A stretch of 8,990 nt of DNA from an uncultured Collinsella sp. (GCA_900543605.1 UQSK01000060.1:1-8990); one strand, 5' to 3'; shown: positions 1 through 6,148, numbered from the stretch's first letter. The notes: generated by a model not told the origin, from the sequence alone. Translations and numbers: made by a program.

Positions 1-41
1 CTATTAAGTCGTCGGCAGCGTCAGATGTGTATAAGAGACAG
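1..41 (+). other. Nextera read-1 adapter with i5 index (artefact)
   Basis: Bases 9-41 are the complete Nextera read-1 transposon adapter, ending in the 19-bp Tn5 mosaic end AGATGTGTATAAGAGACAG (23-41). Bases 1-8, CTATTAAG, sit where the i5 index is read and match the index I remember as S518. This is library-construction DNA, not genome. Any reading frame starting here carries adapter-coded residues such as the N-terminal MYKRQ. Confidence 0.98.
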
Positions 42-962
42 GCCCCGCATGTGCCGGCAGGGCTGTCGCAGCTGGGGATTGTGCGTCCCGGTGACCGCCT
101 GGTGGCCTTTGCGGACGACTTTGTCGATGCGTTTGCGAGCGGCTTTGATTGCTGCGATGTCGCGCTGGTGGGCTCGCCGTATGCCGAGGCGTTTGCCGCT
201 GCGTTCGAGGGCTTTGATGCTTCGTTTGATGCCGAGGGGCCGCACCTGTGGTGGTTCGTTAACTCCATCGGCGGGTTTGGTCTGCGTGTGCCTGATCTGC
301 GTGCGCTGGGTCGGGCGGCGCGTGAGGCCCATGCGCTGCTGGTTGTTGACAACACCGTGGCGTCGGCTTTTGGCTGTGATCCGCTGCGGCTGGGTGCCGT
401 GCTGTCGCTCGAGGCGCTCGACCGCGTATGCGCCGGTGATGCTCCGCGCAAGTTGGTTGCCGTATCGGTGGCGCGCTCGCAGCTCAAACGCCATCATGTG
501 GATGCTGCTGCCGAGTGCGCGCATGCCCTGCTTGAGGGCTGTGGCTTGGCCAAGCTTGATTTGCCTGCTGACGAGGCCGCTGTGCTGGAGCGCGGGCTGG
601 ACTCGCTTAACGTCCGCATGCAGGCGCATTTCGACCGCGCCCGTGCGCTGGCCGAGTATCTCGCCGCCAACGAGATGGTGCGCAACGTGCGCTATCCCGG
701 GCTGAGCTCGCATCCCGACCATGCTGTTGCAACCGGCACCCTGGAGCACGGTTTTGGCCCGGCAGTAGAGTTTGACCTGATGGACTGCACCGCGGGCGAA
801 TTCTTCAGCATACTGCCGGACGAATTCCGCACATCGCCCGCCGGCGGTGCAATGACGCGTCTTTCGGCCCCACGTGGCAAGCAGGGGAGCACCATCCGCC
901 TCTTCGCCGGTACCGACGACCCCTTGATCGTGGCCGCCACCCTAGATAATGCCCTCCGATGA
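42..962 (+). CDS. Divergent Cys/Met-metabolism PLP-dependent enzyme family protein, 5'-truncated
   Basis: This is the C-terminal part (306 codons plus stop) of a protein related to cystathionine gamma-synthase, cystathionine beta-lyase and O-acetylhomoserine sulfhydrylase. By comparison with a typical ~385-residue member, about 80 N-terminal residues are lost at the adapter junction. Recognisable landmarks are GDRLVAFADD (cofactor-domain strand), LLVVDNTVAS around bases 333-362 (the Asp that normally contacts the PLP pyridine nitrogen), AVLERGLDSLNVRMQAHFD (family LLLRGLKTLxLRMxxH), VRNVRYPGLSSHP, and near the end STIRLFAGTDDP, whose Arg normally binds the substrate carboxylate. Two landmarks are degenerate. 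The TPSNP-like loop reads VNSIGGF. The SATK motif with the Schiff-base lysine reads SVAR (465-476), after an insertion of about 17 residues. It may therefore be a non-catalytic or altered paralogue. Family assignment is fairly secure; the reaction is unknown. The stop codon lies in the left arm of a long inverted repeat. Confidence 0.8.
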   Translation, partial: APHVPAGLSQLGIVRPGDRLVAFADDFVDAFASGFDCCDVALVGSPYAEAFAAAFEGFDASFDAEGPHLWWFVNSIGGFGLRVPDLRALGRAAREAHALLVVDNTVASAFGCDPLRLGAVLSLEALDRVCAGDAPRKLVAVSVARSQLKRHHVDAAAECAHALLEGCGLAKLDLPADEAAVLERGLDSLNVRMQAHFDRARALAEYLAANEMVRNVRYPGLSSHPDHAVATGTLEHGFGPAVEFDLMDCTAGEFFSILPDEFRTSPAGGAMTRLSAPRGKQGSTIRLFAGTDDPLIVAATLDNALR

Positions 963-1035
963 TTATTCTGGGACGGGGATTAAAAAATCATTAGGTACAC
1001 AATGATTTTTTAATCCCCGTCCCAGAATAATCATC
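958..1035. repeat. Perfect 35-bp inverted repeat with 8-nt loop
   Basis: Left arm 958-992 and right arm 1001-1035 are exact reverse complements over all 35 bases, separated by AGGTACAC. The left arm includes the stop codon of the preceding gene. The arms contain TGGGACGGGG (968-977) and its complement (1016-1025), then an A/T-rich inner part (ATTAAAAAATCATT). There is no U-run after the stem, so it is not a classical terminator, although a hairpin this strong could stop or protect transcripts from both sides. It resembles a REP/MITE-like palindromic unit; that class is inferred. Confidence 0.9.
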
Positions 1036-1060
1036 TATGGTGACCGACCAGCTAAAAAAG

Positions 1061-1070
1061 CCCCGTCCCA
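1061..1070. repeat. Third copy of the CCCCGTCCCA motif
   Basis: CCCCGTCCCA here repeats the 10-mer at 1016-1025 and is the complement of 968-977. It lies 6 bases past the stop of the minus-strand regulator gene. Read on the minus strand it is TGGGACGGGG followed by CTTTTTTAGC, so it may act in 3'-end formation for that gene or be a fragment of the same repeat family as the neighbouring palindrome. Confidence 0.6.
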
Positions 1071-1076
1071 AATTTG

Positions 1077-1421
1077 CTACTCTTTGATGCTGGCGATGAG
1101 GTCGTTTGCTTTGGTGGCAATGACGTTGTTGATGTCGGCCTGCAGCTCTTCGTAGACCGCTATGGCTCGCTCACCGGCGGGGGTGAGGGTGGATCCGCGG
1201 GCGCCGTCGCGCTCGATGAGCTTGCAGCCCAGCTGACCTTCTGCCTCGTTCACAATGCGCCAGGCCTTGGAATACGCCATGCCCATGCTCTTGGCGGCTC
1301 GGTTGAGCGAGTGCTCGCGGGCGATACCCTGCAGCAGCAAGACGCAGCCGTGGCCGAAGACGCCCGGCAAATCCTTGTCGCACGCTTGAATGACCAACTT
1401 TGCCGTCGTCTTGTACTCCAT
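1077..1421 (-). CDS. ModE-type winged helix-turn-helix transcriptional regulator, DNA-binding domain only
   Basis: This is a 114-residue DNA-binding protein matching the N-terminal LysR-like winged helix of ModE. The core runs from HGCVLLLQGIAREHSLNRAA through KSMGMAYSKAWRIVNEAEGQ to LIERDGARGSTLTPAGERAI, that is, the helix-turn-helix followed by the wing and the linker helix. The molybdate-binding (Mop/TOBE) domains of full-length ModE are absent, so it cannot be assumed to sense molybdate. I chose the ATG at 1421: GGGGAG lies 11 bases upstream and GGAG 3 bases upstream. A GTG at 1430 would add three residues but has GGGGAG only 2 bases away. The gene is divergent from guaB, with 193 bp between starts, which permits but does not prove control of guaB or of itself. 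Its 3' end faces the palindromic repeat and the PLP enzyme gene. Confidence 0.85.
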   Translation of the reverse strand: MEYKTTAKLVIQACDKDLPGVFGHGCVLLLQGIAREHSLNRAAKSMGMAYSKAWRIVNEAEGQLGCKLIERDGARGSTLTPAGERAIAVYEELQADINNVIATKANDLIASIKE

Positions 1422-1505
1422 GTGCTCCACGTCTCCCCGCTAAAGTGTTTGCTGGGCAAACGCAAAGCCTGCGTCAAACCCTCGTGTGCTCTTCTTAAAT
1501 CATGC

Positions 1506-1514
1506 ATTGTAGCA
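1506..1514 (-). promoter_or_regulatory. Extended -10 promoter element for the ModE-like gene
   Basis: On the minus strand this reads TGCTACAAT, an extended -10 (TGN plus TACAAT, 5 of 6 matches to TATAAT). No good -35 is seen, which an extended -10 can tolerate. Transcription would start near 1499, leaving a leader of about 80 nt before the start codon at 1421. Confidence 0.5.
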
Positions 1515-1535
1515 GTCAAAGTGCGTTAAGATACT
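1507..1535 (+). promoter_or_regulatory. Possible guaB promoter
   Basis: TTGTAG (1507-1512), a 17-bp spacer and GATACT (1530-1535) form a weak sigma-70-type match. An alternative -10 is TAAGAT (1527-1532). The -35 would overlap the -10 of the divergent regulator gene, so the two promoters would compete. The hexamers are poor (3/6 and 4/6) and the call is tentative. Confidence 0.3.
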
Positions 1536-1537
1536 TC

Positions 1538-1568
1538 CCCAGTATTGGGCGCCCAAGGTTGGGCTGGG
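1538..1568. promoter_or_regulatory. Palindromic operator-like or leader structure before guaB
   Basis: A perfect 12-bp palindrome, TTGGGCGCCCAA (1545-1556), lies in the guaB leader between the promoter-like region and the ribosome binding site. It is embedded in two abutting CCCA-N4-TGGG dyads (1538-1549 and 1552-1563). CCCAG (1538-1542) can also pair with CTGGG (1564-1568). It could be an operator for the divergent ModE-like protein or for a purine-responsive factor, or an RNA hairpin. The symmetry is observed; the function is inferred. Confidence 0.4.
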
Positions 1569-1614
1569 TCCTACGAGGCCTGCAGCCGACCGGTCGCATG
1601 GAAAAAGGAGAAAC

Positions 1615-3126
1615 ATGGCTACGTTCTTTCCCGGTGAGTCCCACACGTTTTCGGAGTATCTGCTGGTCCCTGGTTACTCGTCCTCGCAGTGCATCCCCAA
1701 CAACGTCTCTCTTAAGACGCCGCTAACCCGCTTTAAGCGCGGTGAGAAGCCGGCAATCACCCTGAACATCCCCATGGTTTCCGCCATCATGCAGTCCGTC
1801 TCGGGCGTCGACATGGGTGTCGCGCTCGCTACCGAAGGTGGCCTGTCCTTCATTTACGGTTCCCAGAGCGCCGAGTCCGAGGCCGCTATGGTCAAGGCCG
1901 TCAAGGATCACAAGGCTGGCTTCGTTCAGTCCGATTCCACGCTGACCCCCGACATGACCATGGAGCAGGTCATTGAGCTCAAGGAGAAGACCGGTCACTC
2001 CACCATGCCGGTCACCGACGACGGCACTCCCAAGGGTAAGCTCCTGGGCATCGTCACCAGCCGTGACTATCGCCCCAGCCGCGATGACCACCAGACGAAG
2101 GTCTCCGAGTTCATGACCCCGCGTGAGCAGCTCATCGTGGGCGACAAGAACATTAGCCTCAAGGTTGCCAACGACGTCATCTGGGACAACAAGCTCAACG
2201 CCCTTCCCATCGTCGACGACAACGATCACCTTATGGGCATCGTCTTCCGCAAGGATTACGACAGTCACAAGACTAACCCCAACGAGCTGCTCGACGGCGA
2301 CAAGCGCTACATGGTCGGCGCCGGTATCAACACCCGCGACTATGCCGAGCGCGTGCCGCTGCTCATCGAGGCCGGTGCCGACGTCCTGTGCATCGACTCT
2401 TCCGAGGGCTTCAGCGAGTGGCAGAAGCGCACCATCGAGTGGATCCGCGCCAACTACGGCGAGGACGTCAAGGTCGGTGCCGGTAACGTCGTCGACGCCG
2501 AGGGCTTCCGCTTTTTGGCCGACTGCGGTGCCGACTTCATCAAGGTCGGTATCGGCGGCGGCTCCATCTGCATCACCCGCGAGACCAAGGGCATCGGCCG
2601 TGGCCAGGCCACCGCGCTGATCGACGTCTGCCGCGCTCGCGACGAGTACTACGAGGAGACCGGCGTCTACGTGCCCGTGTGCTCCGACGGCGGTATCGTC
2701 TACGACTACCACATGACGCTCGCCCTTGCCATGGGTGCCGACTTTATGATGCTGGGCCGTTACTTTGCCCGCTTCGACGAGAGCCCGACCGAGCGCGTCA
2801 ACGTCAACGGCCAGTACATGAAGGAGTACTGGGGCGAGGGTTCCGCGCGTGCCCGCAACTGGCAGCGCTACGACCTAGGCGGCGCCGCGAAGCTCAGCTT
2901 CGTCGAGGGCGTCGACTCCTACGTTCCCTACGCCGGCTCCCTCAAGGACGGTGTGGGCGGCACGCTCTACAAGGTCAAGTCCACGATGTGCAACTGCGGT
3001 GCCCTCTCGATCCCCGAGCTCCAGGAAAAGGCACGCCTAACGCTGGTCAGCTCCACCTCCATCGTCGAAGGCGGCGCCCACGACGTAGTCGTCAAGGATT
3101 CGCAGCAGAGCGTTTCCTACCGCTAA
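1615..3126 (+). CDS. guaB: Inosine-5'-monophosphate dehydrogenase, Tritrichomonas-like type
   Basis: It oxidises IMP to XMP with NAD+, the committed step of cytosolic GMP synthesis. The 503 residues form a TIM barrel interrupted by two CBS domains (roughly 105-165 and 168-230). Visible active-site parts are the NAD-side Asp261 in CIDSSEG, the catalytic loop GIGGGSICITR with Cys319, Asp358 in CSDGGIVYDYH (IMP ribose), and the flap NWQRYDLGG with the Arg418-Tyr419 catalytic pair. All of these numbers coincide with those I recall for the Tritrichomonas foetus enzyme, also 503 residues, implying an almost gap-free alignment. The loop differs from the common bacterial GxGPGSICTTR form. Lys310 and Glu431, linked in T. 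foetus to weak mycophenolic acid binding, are also present. The start is supported by AAGGAG 4 bases upstream. The gene appears monocistronic, divergent from the ModE-like regulator, with a hairpin-rich 3' region. Confidence 0.97.
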   Translation: MATFFPGESHTFSEYLLVPGYSSSQCIPNNVSLKTPLTRFKRGEKPAITLNIPMVSAIMQSVSGVDMGVALATEGGLSFIYGSQSAESEAAMVKAVKDHKAGFVQSDSTLTPDMTMEQVIELKEKTGHSTMPVTDDGTPKGKLLGIVTSRDYRPSRDDHQTKVSEFMTPREQLIVGDKNISLKVANDVIWDNKLNALPIVDDNDHLMGIVFRKDYDSHKTNPNELLDGDKRYMVGAGINTRDYAERVPLLIEAGADVLCIDSSEGFSEWQKRTIEWIRANYGEDVKVGAGNVVDAEGFRFLADCGADFIKVGIGGGSICITRETKGIGRGQATALIDVCRARDEYYEETGVYVPVCSDGGIVYDYHMTLALAMGADFMMLGRYFARFDESPTERVNVNGQYMKEYWGEGSARARNWQRYDLGGAAKLSFVEGVDSYVPYAGSLKDGVGGTLYKVKSTMCNCGALSIPELQEKARLTLVSSTSIVEGGAHDVVVKDSQQSVSYR

Positions 3127-3131
3127 GCGGC

Positions 3132-3224
3132 TTTCCCAAGCACCGCACCTTGCCGTTCAAACCGTCGCTCGCGTACCAAAGTACGCGTCGCTCCTCTTTC
3201 ACGGCAATCTGCGGCACCTGGAAA
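3132..3224. repeat. Extended nested inverted repeat downstream of guaB
   Basis: Successive arms pair in order: TTTCC (3132-3136) with GGAAA (3220-3224), CCGCA (3143-3147) with TGCGG (3210-3214), TTGCCGT (3150-3156) with ACGGCAA (3201-3207), and CGCGTAC (3170-3176) with GTACGCG (3181-3187) around a CAAA tetraloop. An 8-bp direct repeat, CGTCGCTC (3163-3170 and 3186-3193), overlaps the central hairpin. It begins 5 bases after the guaB stop. The nested layout suggests a dispersed intergenic repeat unit of REP/BIME type; whether it is repeated elsewhere cannot be seen here. Confidence 0.7.
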
Positions 3225-3248
3225 ACCCGTTCGTGCTAGAACGGGTTT
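3223..3248. repeat. Perfect 10-bp hairpin
   Basis: AAACCCGTTC (3223-3232) and GAACGGGTTT (3239-3248) are exact complements around the 6-nt loop GTGCTA. No T-run follows beyond the stem's own TTT, so it would be a weak terminator at best. It directly abuts the larger nested repeat. Confidence 0.65.
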
Positions 3249-3285
3249 CAGACAAAGGTTGATTCCCAACCACGTTATTTAGATA

Positions 3286-3328
3286 AAGCGAGATGCCTGC
3301 AAGTCGCAGGCATCTCGCTTGTCGTATT
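3286..3328 (+). terminator. Probable guaB transcription terminator
   Basis: A perfect 15-bp stem (AAGCGAGATGCCTGC at 3286-3300 with its complement at 3306-3320) closes a 5-nt loop AAGTC. It is followed by GTCGTATT, a diluted U-tract. The stem strength and A-flanked 5' side fit a factor-independent terminator, but the interrupted T-run lowers certainty. It lies 160 bases after the guaB stop and just before the putative leuS promoter. Confidence 0.6.
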
Positions 3329-3337
3329 TGCTATCAT
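3329..3337 (+). promoter_or_regulatory. Extended -10 promoter element for leuS
   Basis: TGCTATCAT is an extended -10 (TGN plus TATCAT, 5 of 6 matches to TATAAT). No good -35 is seen at 17 bp. Initiation would be near 3344, giving a leuS leader of about 155 nt that contains the whole long inverted repeat that follows. Confidence 0.5.
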
Positions 3338-3355
3338 CATGCGAGTTAACGATGT

Positions 3356-3473
3356 GGCGGGGCGTTCTTACCTTTGCTCGCTGCAAATTCCGCACGAGCC
3401 GAAGAGCACTTAATGTGCTCTTCGTGCGAGCAGGACTGTCCGCAGCAGCGAGTAAAGGTAAGAACGCCCCGCC
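3356..3473 (+). repeat. Long inverted repeat / hairpin leader of leuS
   Basis: Left arm 3356-3384 and right arm 3445-3473 are complementary over 29 bases. The single mismatch (G3376 against T3453) becomes a G-U pair in RNA. The 60-nt apical part holds a second hairpin: GAAGAGCAC (3401-3409) pairs with GTGCTCTTC (3415-3423) around TTAAT, extended by CGCAC (3391-3395) with GTGCG (3424-3428) across a bulge. The structure ends 14 bases before the leuS ribosome binding site (3488-3494), which stays outside the stem. No T-box consensus and no U-run are present. It could be a structured regulatory leader or an inserted palindromic element. Confidence 0.8.
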
Positions 3474-3499
3474 CCAACCGAGATAACAAAGGAGCTGAT

Positions 3500-6076
3500 A
3501 TGTGCGATTGCACAGATCATAAGGACGAGATCCCTGTCTACGACGCGCAGGCCATTGAGTCCAAGTGGATGAAGGCCTGGGAGGACTCCAACCTCTTTGC
3601 CGTCGACACCGACGACAGTAAGCCCAAGAAGTATGTGCTCGAGATGTTCCCGTATCCGTCGGGCGACCTGCACATGGGCCACGCGCGCAACTACACTATC
3701 GGCGATGCCATGGCCCGTCAGGCCCGCATGCGCGGCTACGACGTGCTGCACCCCATCGGCTTCGATGCCTTTGGCCTGCCTGCCGAGAACGCCGCCATCA
3801 AGCACAACACGCAGGCTGCCGCCTGGACGTATAAGAACATGGACCAGGCGCTCGCCACGATGAAGCGCATGGGCTTCTCCTACGATCTGGATCGCATGGT
3901 CAAGACCTGCAGCCCCGACTACTACCGCTGGGGCCAGTGGATCTTTGAGAAGATGTGGGAAAAGGGCTTGGTCTACCGTAAGAAGAACCCGGTCAACTGG
4001 TGCCCCACCTGCAAGACCGTTCTGGCCAACGAGCAGGTTACCGAGGGCAAGTGCTGGCGCTGCGGCACCGAGCCTGAGAAGCGCGACCTTGAGCAGTGGT
4101 ACTACAAGATTACCGAGTACTCCCAGGAGCTGCTCGACGACCTGGAGAAGCTCCCCGGCTGGCCCGAGCGCGTCAAGCAGATGCAGGCCAACTGGATCGG
4201 TCGCTCCGAGGGCGCCGAGGTCGACTTTACCCTGTGCGACAAGGACGGCGAGCCCATCGAGGGCGACGAGGGTAAGATCACCGTCTTCACCACGCGAGCC
4301 GATACCCTTTTTGGCGTCTCCTTCTTTGTCCTGGCTCCCGAGTACGCCGGCCTGCACGAGCTCGTCGAGGGCACGGAGTACGAGGAGGCCGTCACCAAGA
4401 TCGTCGAGGACTCCAAGCATATCTCTGCCGTCGAGCGTGCCCAGGGCACCCTCGAGAAGCACGGTGCCTTCACGGGCCGCTATGTGGTAAACCCCGTCAA
4501 CGGCGAGAAGGTCCCCGTGTGGGTTGCCGATTATGTCGTCGCCGATTACGGCACCGGTGCCGTCATGGCTGTTCCCTGCGGCGACCAGCGCGACTTTGAG
4601 TTTGCCCGTAAGTACGACCTGCCGATCGTGCCGATCATCCTGGACGATGACGATCGCGCTGCCGTCGAGGCCAGCGGCGAGACCATCGATACCTTCCATG
4701 CCGAGACCGTCGACTGGGATTGCGCCCACGCTGCCGAGGGCACGCTGGTCCAGTCCGGCAAGTACACCGGCATGCGCGGCGGTAAGCACTCCGAGGGCGA
4801 GTCTGCTATCGTGGCCGACCTCGAGGCCATGGGCTGCGGTCGTCGCAAGGTCGAGTTCCGTCTGCGCGACTGGCTCATCAGCCGCCAGCGCTATTGGGGC
4901 AACCCCATCCCGGCCATCCACTGCGAGCACTGCGGCATCGTGCCCGTGCCCGAGGATCAGTTGCCGGTGACGCTGCCCGAGAACCTGGACCTGGGTGCCG
5001 GCGAAACCCTCGCCGAGTGCAAGGAGTTCTACGAGACCACCTGCCCGGTCTGCGGCCGTCCGGCCAAGCGCGAGACCGATACCATGGACACCTTCACCTG
5101 CTCCAGCTGGTATTACCTGCGCTATACCGATCCGCACAACACCGAGCTGCCTTTCTCCCGCGAGGCTGCCGACCGTTGGATGCCCGTCGATAACTACATC
5201 GGCGGCATCGAGCACGCCATTCTGCACCTGCTCTACAGCCGTTTCTTTACCAAGGCGCTGCGCGACCTGGGCCTGCTGAGTGTGGACGAGCCCTTCACCA
5301 ACCTGCTGTGCCAGGGCATGGTCAAGGACGAGAACGGCGACACCATGTCCAAGTCCAAGGGCAATGTCGTGCCCCCGAGCTCGGTCATCGAGCCCTACGG
5401 CGCCGACACCATGCGTCTGGCGATCCTGTTTATCGCTCCGCCCGAGAAGGACTTCGACTGGGATCCCAAGGCCGTTGATGGCGCCAACCGCTTCATCAAG
5501 CGCGCCTGGCGTATCGTTTGGCAGCTCGTCCAGTCCGGTGACGCCAACGTGGCCTTCGACAAGTCCGCGCTCGATGAGGTTGCGATGAAGCTCTATCGCG
5601 AGCGTCACCGCACCATCGCCAAGTGCACCGAGGACTTCGACCGCGGCCAGTTCAACACCGCCATCTCGGCCGTCATGGAGCTCGTCAACGCGGCGAGCGC
5701 CTACCTCAACGCCACCGAGGGTACCGCCCGCGACAAGGCTTTGTGCTACGGCGTGGCCAAGGATATCGTGAGCGTCCTTGCCCCCATCTGCCCGTTCTGG
5801 GCCGACGAGCTGTGGCACGAGGCGCTCGGCTGCGAGGGCAACGCCTACACCGCCGCCTGGCCCGAGTTCGACCTGGCCGAGTCCGTTGAGGACACGGTGC
5901 AGATCGTGGTCCAGGTGCTCGGCAAGGTCCGCGGCCGCGTCGACGTGGCCCGCGATGCCTCCAACGAGGAAATGCAGGCTGCCGCCGAGGCCGCTGTCGC
6001 CAAGTGGACCGAGGGCAAGACTGTCGTCAAGGCCATCTGCGTGCCCGGCAAGCTGGTCAACCTGGTGGTCAAGTAA
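3500..6076 (+). CDS. leuS: Leucine--tRNA ligase
   Basis: This class I aminoacyl-tRNA synthetase activates leucine with ATP and loads it on tRNA-Leu in the cytosol. The 858 residues are normal for the bacterial form. Landmarks in order: ATP-binding HIGH as H58-M-G-H61 in PYPSGDLHMGHARNYTIGDA; a zinc-binding module C168-x2-C171/C185-x2-C188; the CP1 editing domain (about 225-420) with TTRADTLFG (Thr269 at the position of the E. coli editing threonine) and GTGAVMAVPCGDQRDFEFA with Asp362; a second Cys module C475-x2-C478/C515-x2-C518; the WYYLRYTDP segment; the KMSKS loop as T615-MSKSK620; then the anticodon-binding domain and a C-terminal VQVLGKVRGRV domain. The start is the ATG with AAAGGAG (3488-3494) 5 bases upstream; upstream in-frame starts lie inside the leader hairpin and lack a site. 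The editing loop has CGD where many bacteria have AHD or GHD. A terminator follows, so it appears monocistronic. Confidence 0.98.
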   Translation: MCDCTDHKDEIPVYDAQAIESKWMKAWEDSNLFAVDTDDSKPKKYVLEMFPYPSGDLHMGHARNYTIGDAMARQARMRGYDVLHPIGFDAFGLPAENAAIKHNTQAAAWTYKNMDQALATMKRMGFSYDLDRMVKTCSPDYYRWGQWIFEKMWEKGLVYRKKNPVNWCPTCKTVLANEQVTEGKCWRCGTEPEKRDLEQWYYKITEYSQELLDDLEKLPGWPERVKQMQANWIGRSEGAEVDFTLCDKDGEPIEGDEGKITVFTTRADTLFGVSFFVLAPEYAGLHELVEGTEYEEAVTKIVEDSKHISAVERAQGTLEKHGAFTGRYVVNPVNGEKVPVWVADYVVADYGTGAVMAVPCGDQRDFEFARKYDLPIVPIILDDDDRAAVEASGETIDTFHAETVDWDCAHAAEGTLVQSGKYTGMRGGKHSEGESAIVADLEAMGCGRRKVEFRLRDWLISRQRYWGNPIPAIHCEHCGIVPVPEDQLPVTLPENLDLGAGETLAECKEFYETTCPVCGRPAKRETDTMDTFTCSSWYYLRYTDPHNTELPFSREAADRWMPVDNYIGGIEHAILHLLYSRFFTKALRDLGLLSVDEPFTNLLCQGMVKDENGDTMSKSKGNVVPPSSVIEPYGADTMRLAILFIAPPEKDFDWDPKAVDGANRFIKRAWRIVWQLVQSGDANVAFDKSALDEVAMKLYRERHRTIAKCTEDFDRGQFNTAISAVMELVNAASAYLNATEGTARDKALCYGVAKDIVSVLAPICPFWADELWHEALGCEGNAYTAAWPEFDLAESVEDTVQIVVQVLGKVRGRVDVARDASNEEMQAAAEAAVAKWTEGKTVVKAICVPGKLVNLVVK

Positions 6077-6105
6077 GCACTGCGCGCATAGCTGACATGC
6101 AATGA

Positions 6106-6148
6106 ACGAGGGGCGATTCAGGTGGGTCGTCCCTCGTCTTGTGTTTTT
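6106..6148 (+). terminator. Factor-independent terminator of leuS
   Basis: ACGAGGGGCGA (6106-6116) pairs with TCGTCCCTCGT (6127-6137) over 11 bp including one G-U pair, with a 10-nt loop. CTTGTG and then TTTTT (6144-6148) follow. It lies 30 bases after the leuS stop. The convergent lipoprotein gene ends at 6181, so the stem could also slow minus-strand transcripts, but there is no good U-run on that side. Confidence 0.85.

Noticed and set aside
3150..3207. tRNA-like segment suggested by GTTCAAACC
   Set aside because: No acceptor, D or anticodon arms can be built. The segment is explained by the nested inverted repeat.
3352..3486. 44-codon ORF in the leuS leader as a possible leader peptide
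   Set aside because: It has no ribosome binding site and no run of Leu codons, and it is a by-product of reading through the inverted repeat.
3374..3499. In-frame 42-residue N-terminal extension of LeuRS starting at TTG 3374, or at ATG 3413
   Set aside because: These starts lie within the long hairpin and have no ribosome binding site. The Cys-rich extension does not look like LeuRS, whereas ATG 3500 has AAAGGAG at good spacing.
3321..3499. T-box riboswitch upstream of leuS
   Set aside because: The conserved antiterminator TGG-ACCGCG-type sequence and a terminator before the start codon are absent.
3410..5818. 802-codon open frame on the minus strand opposite leuS
   Set aside because: It mirrors leuS codon structure in a GC-rich genome and has no recognisable domain. 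Similar shadows lie opposite guaB (1723-2712) and nusA (7592-8905).
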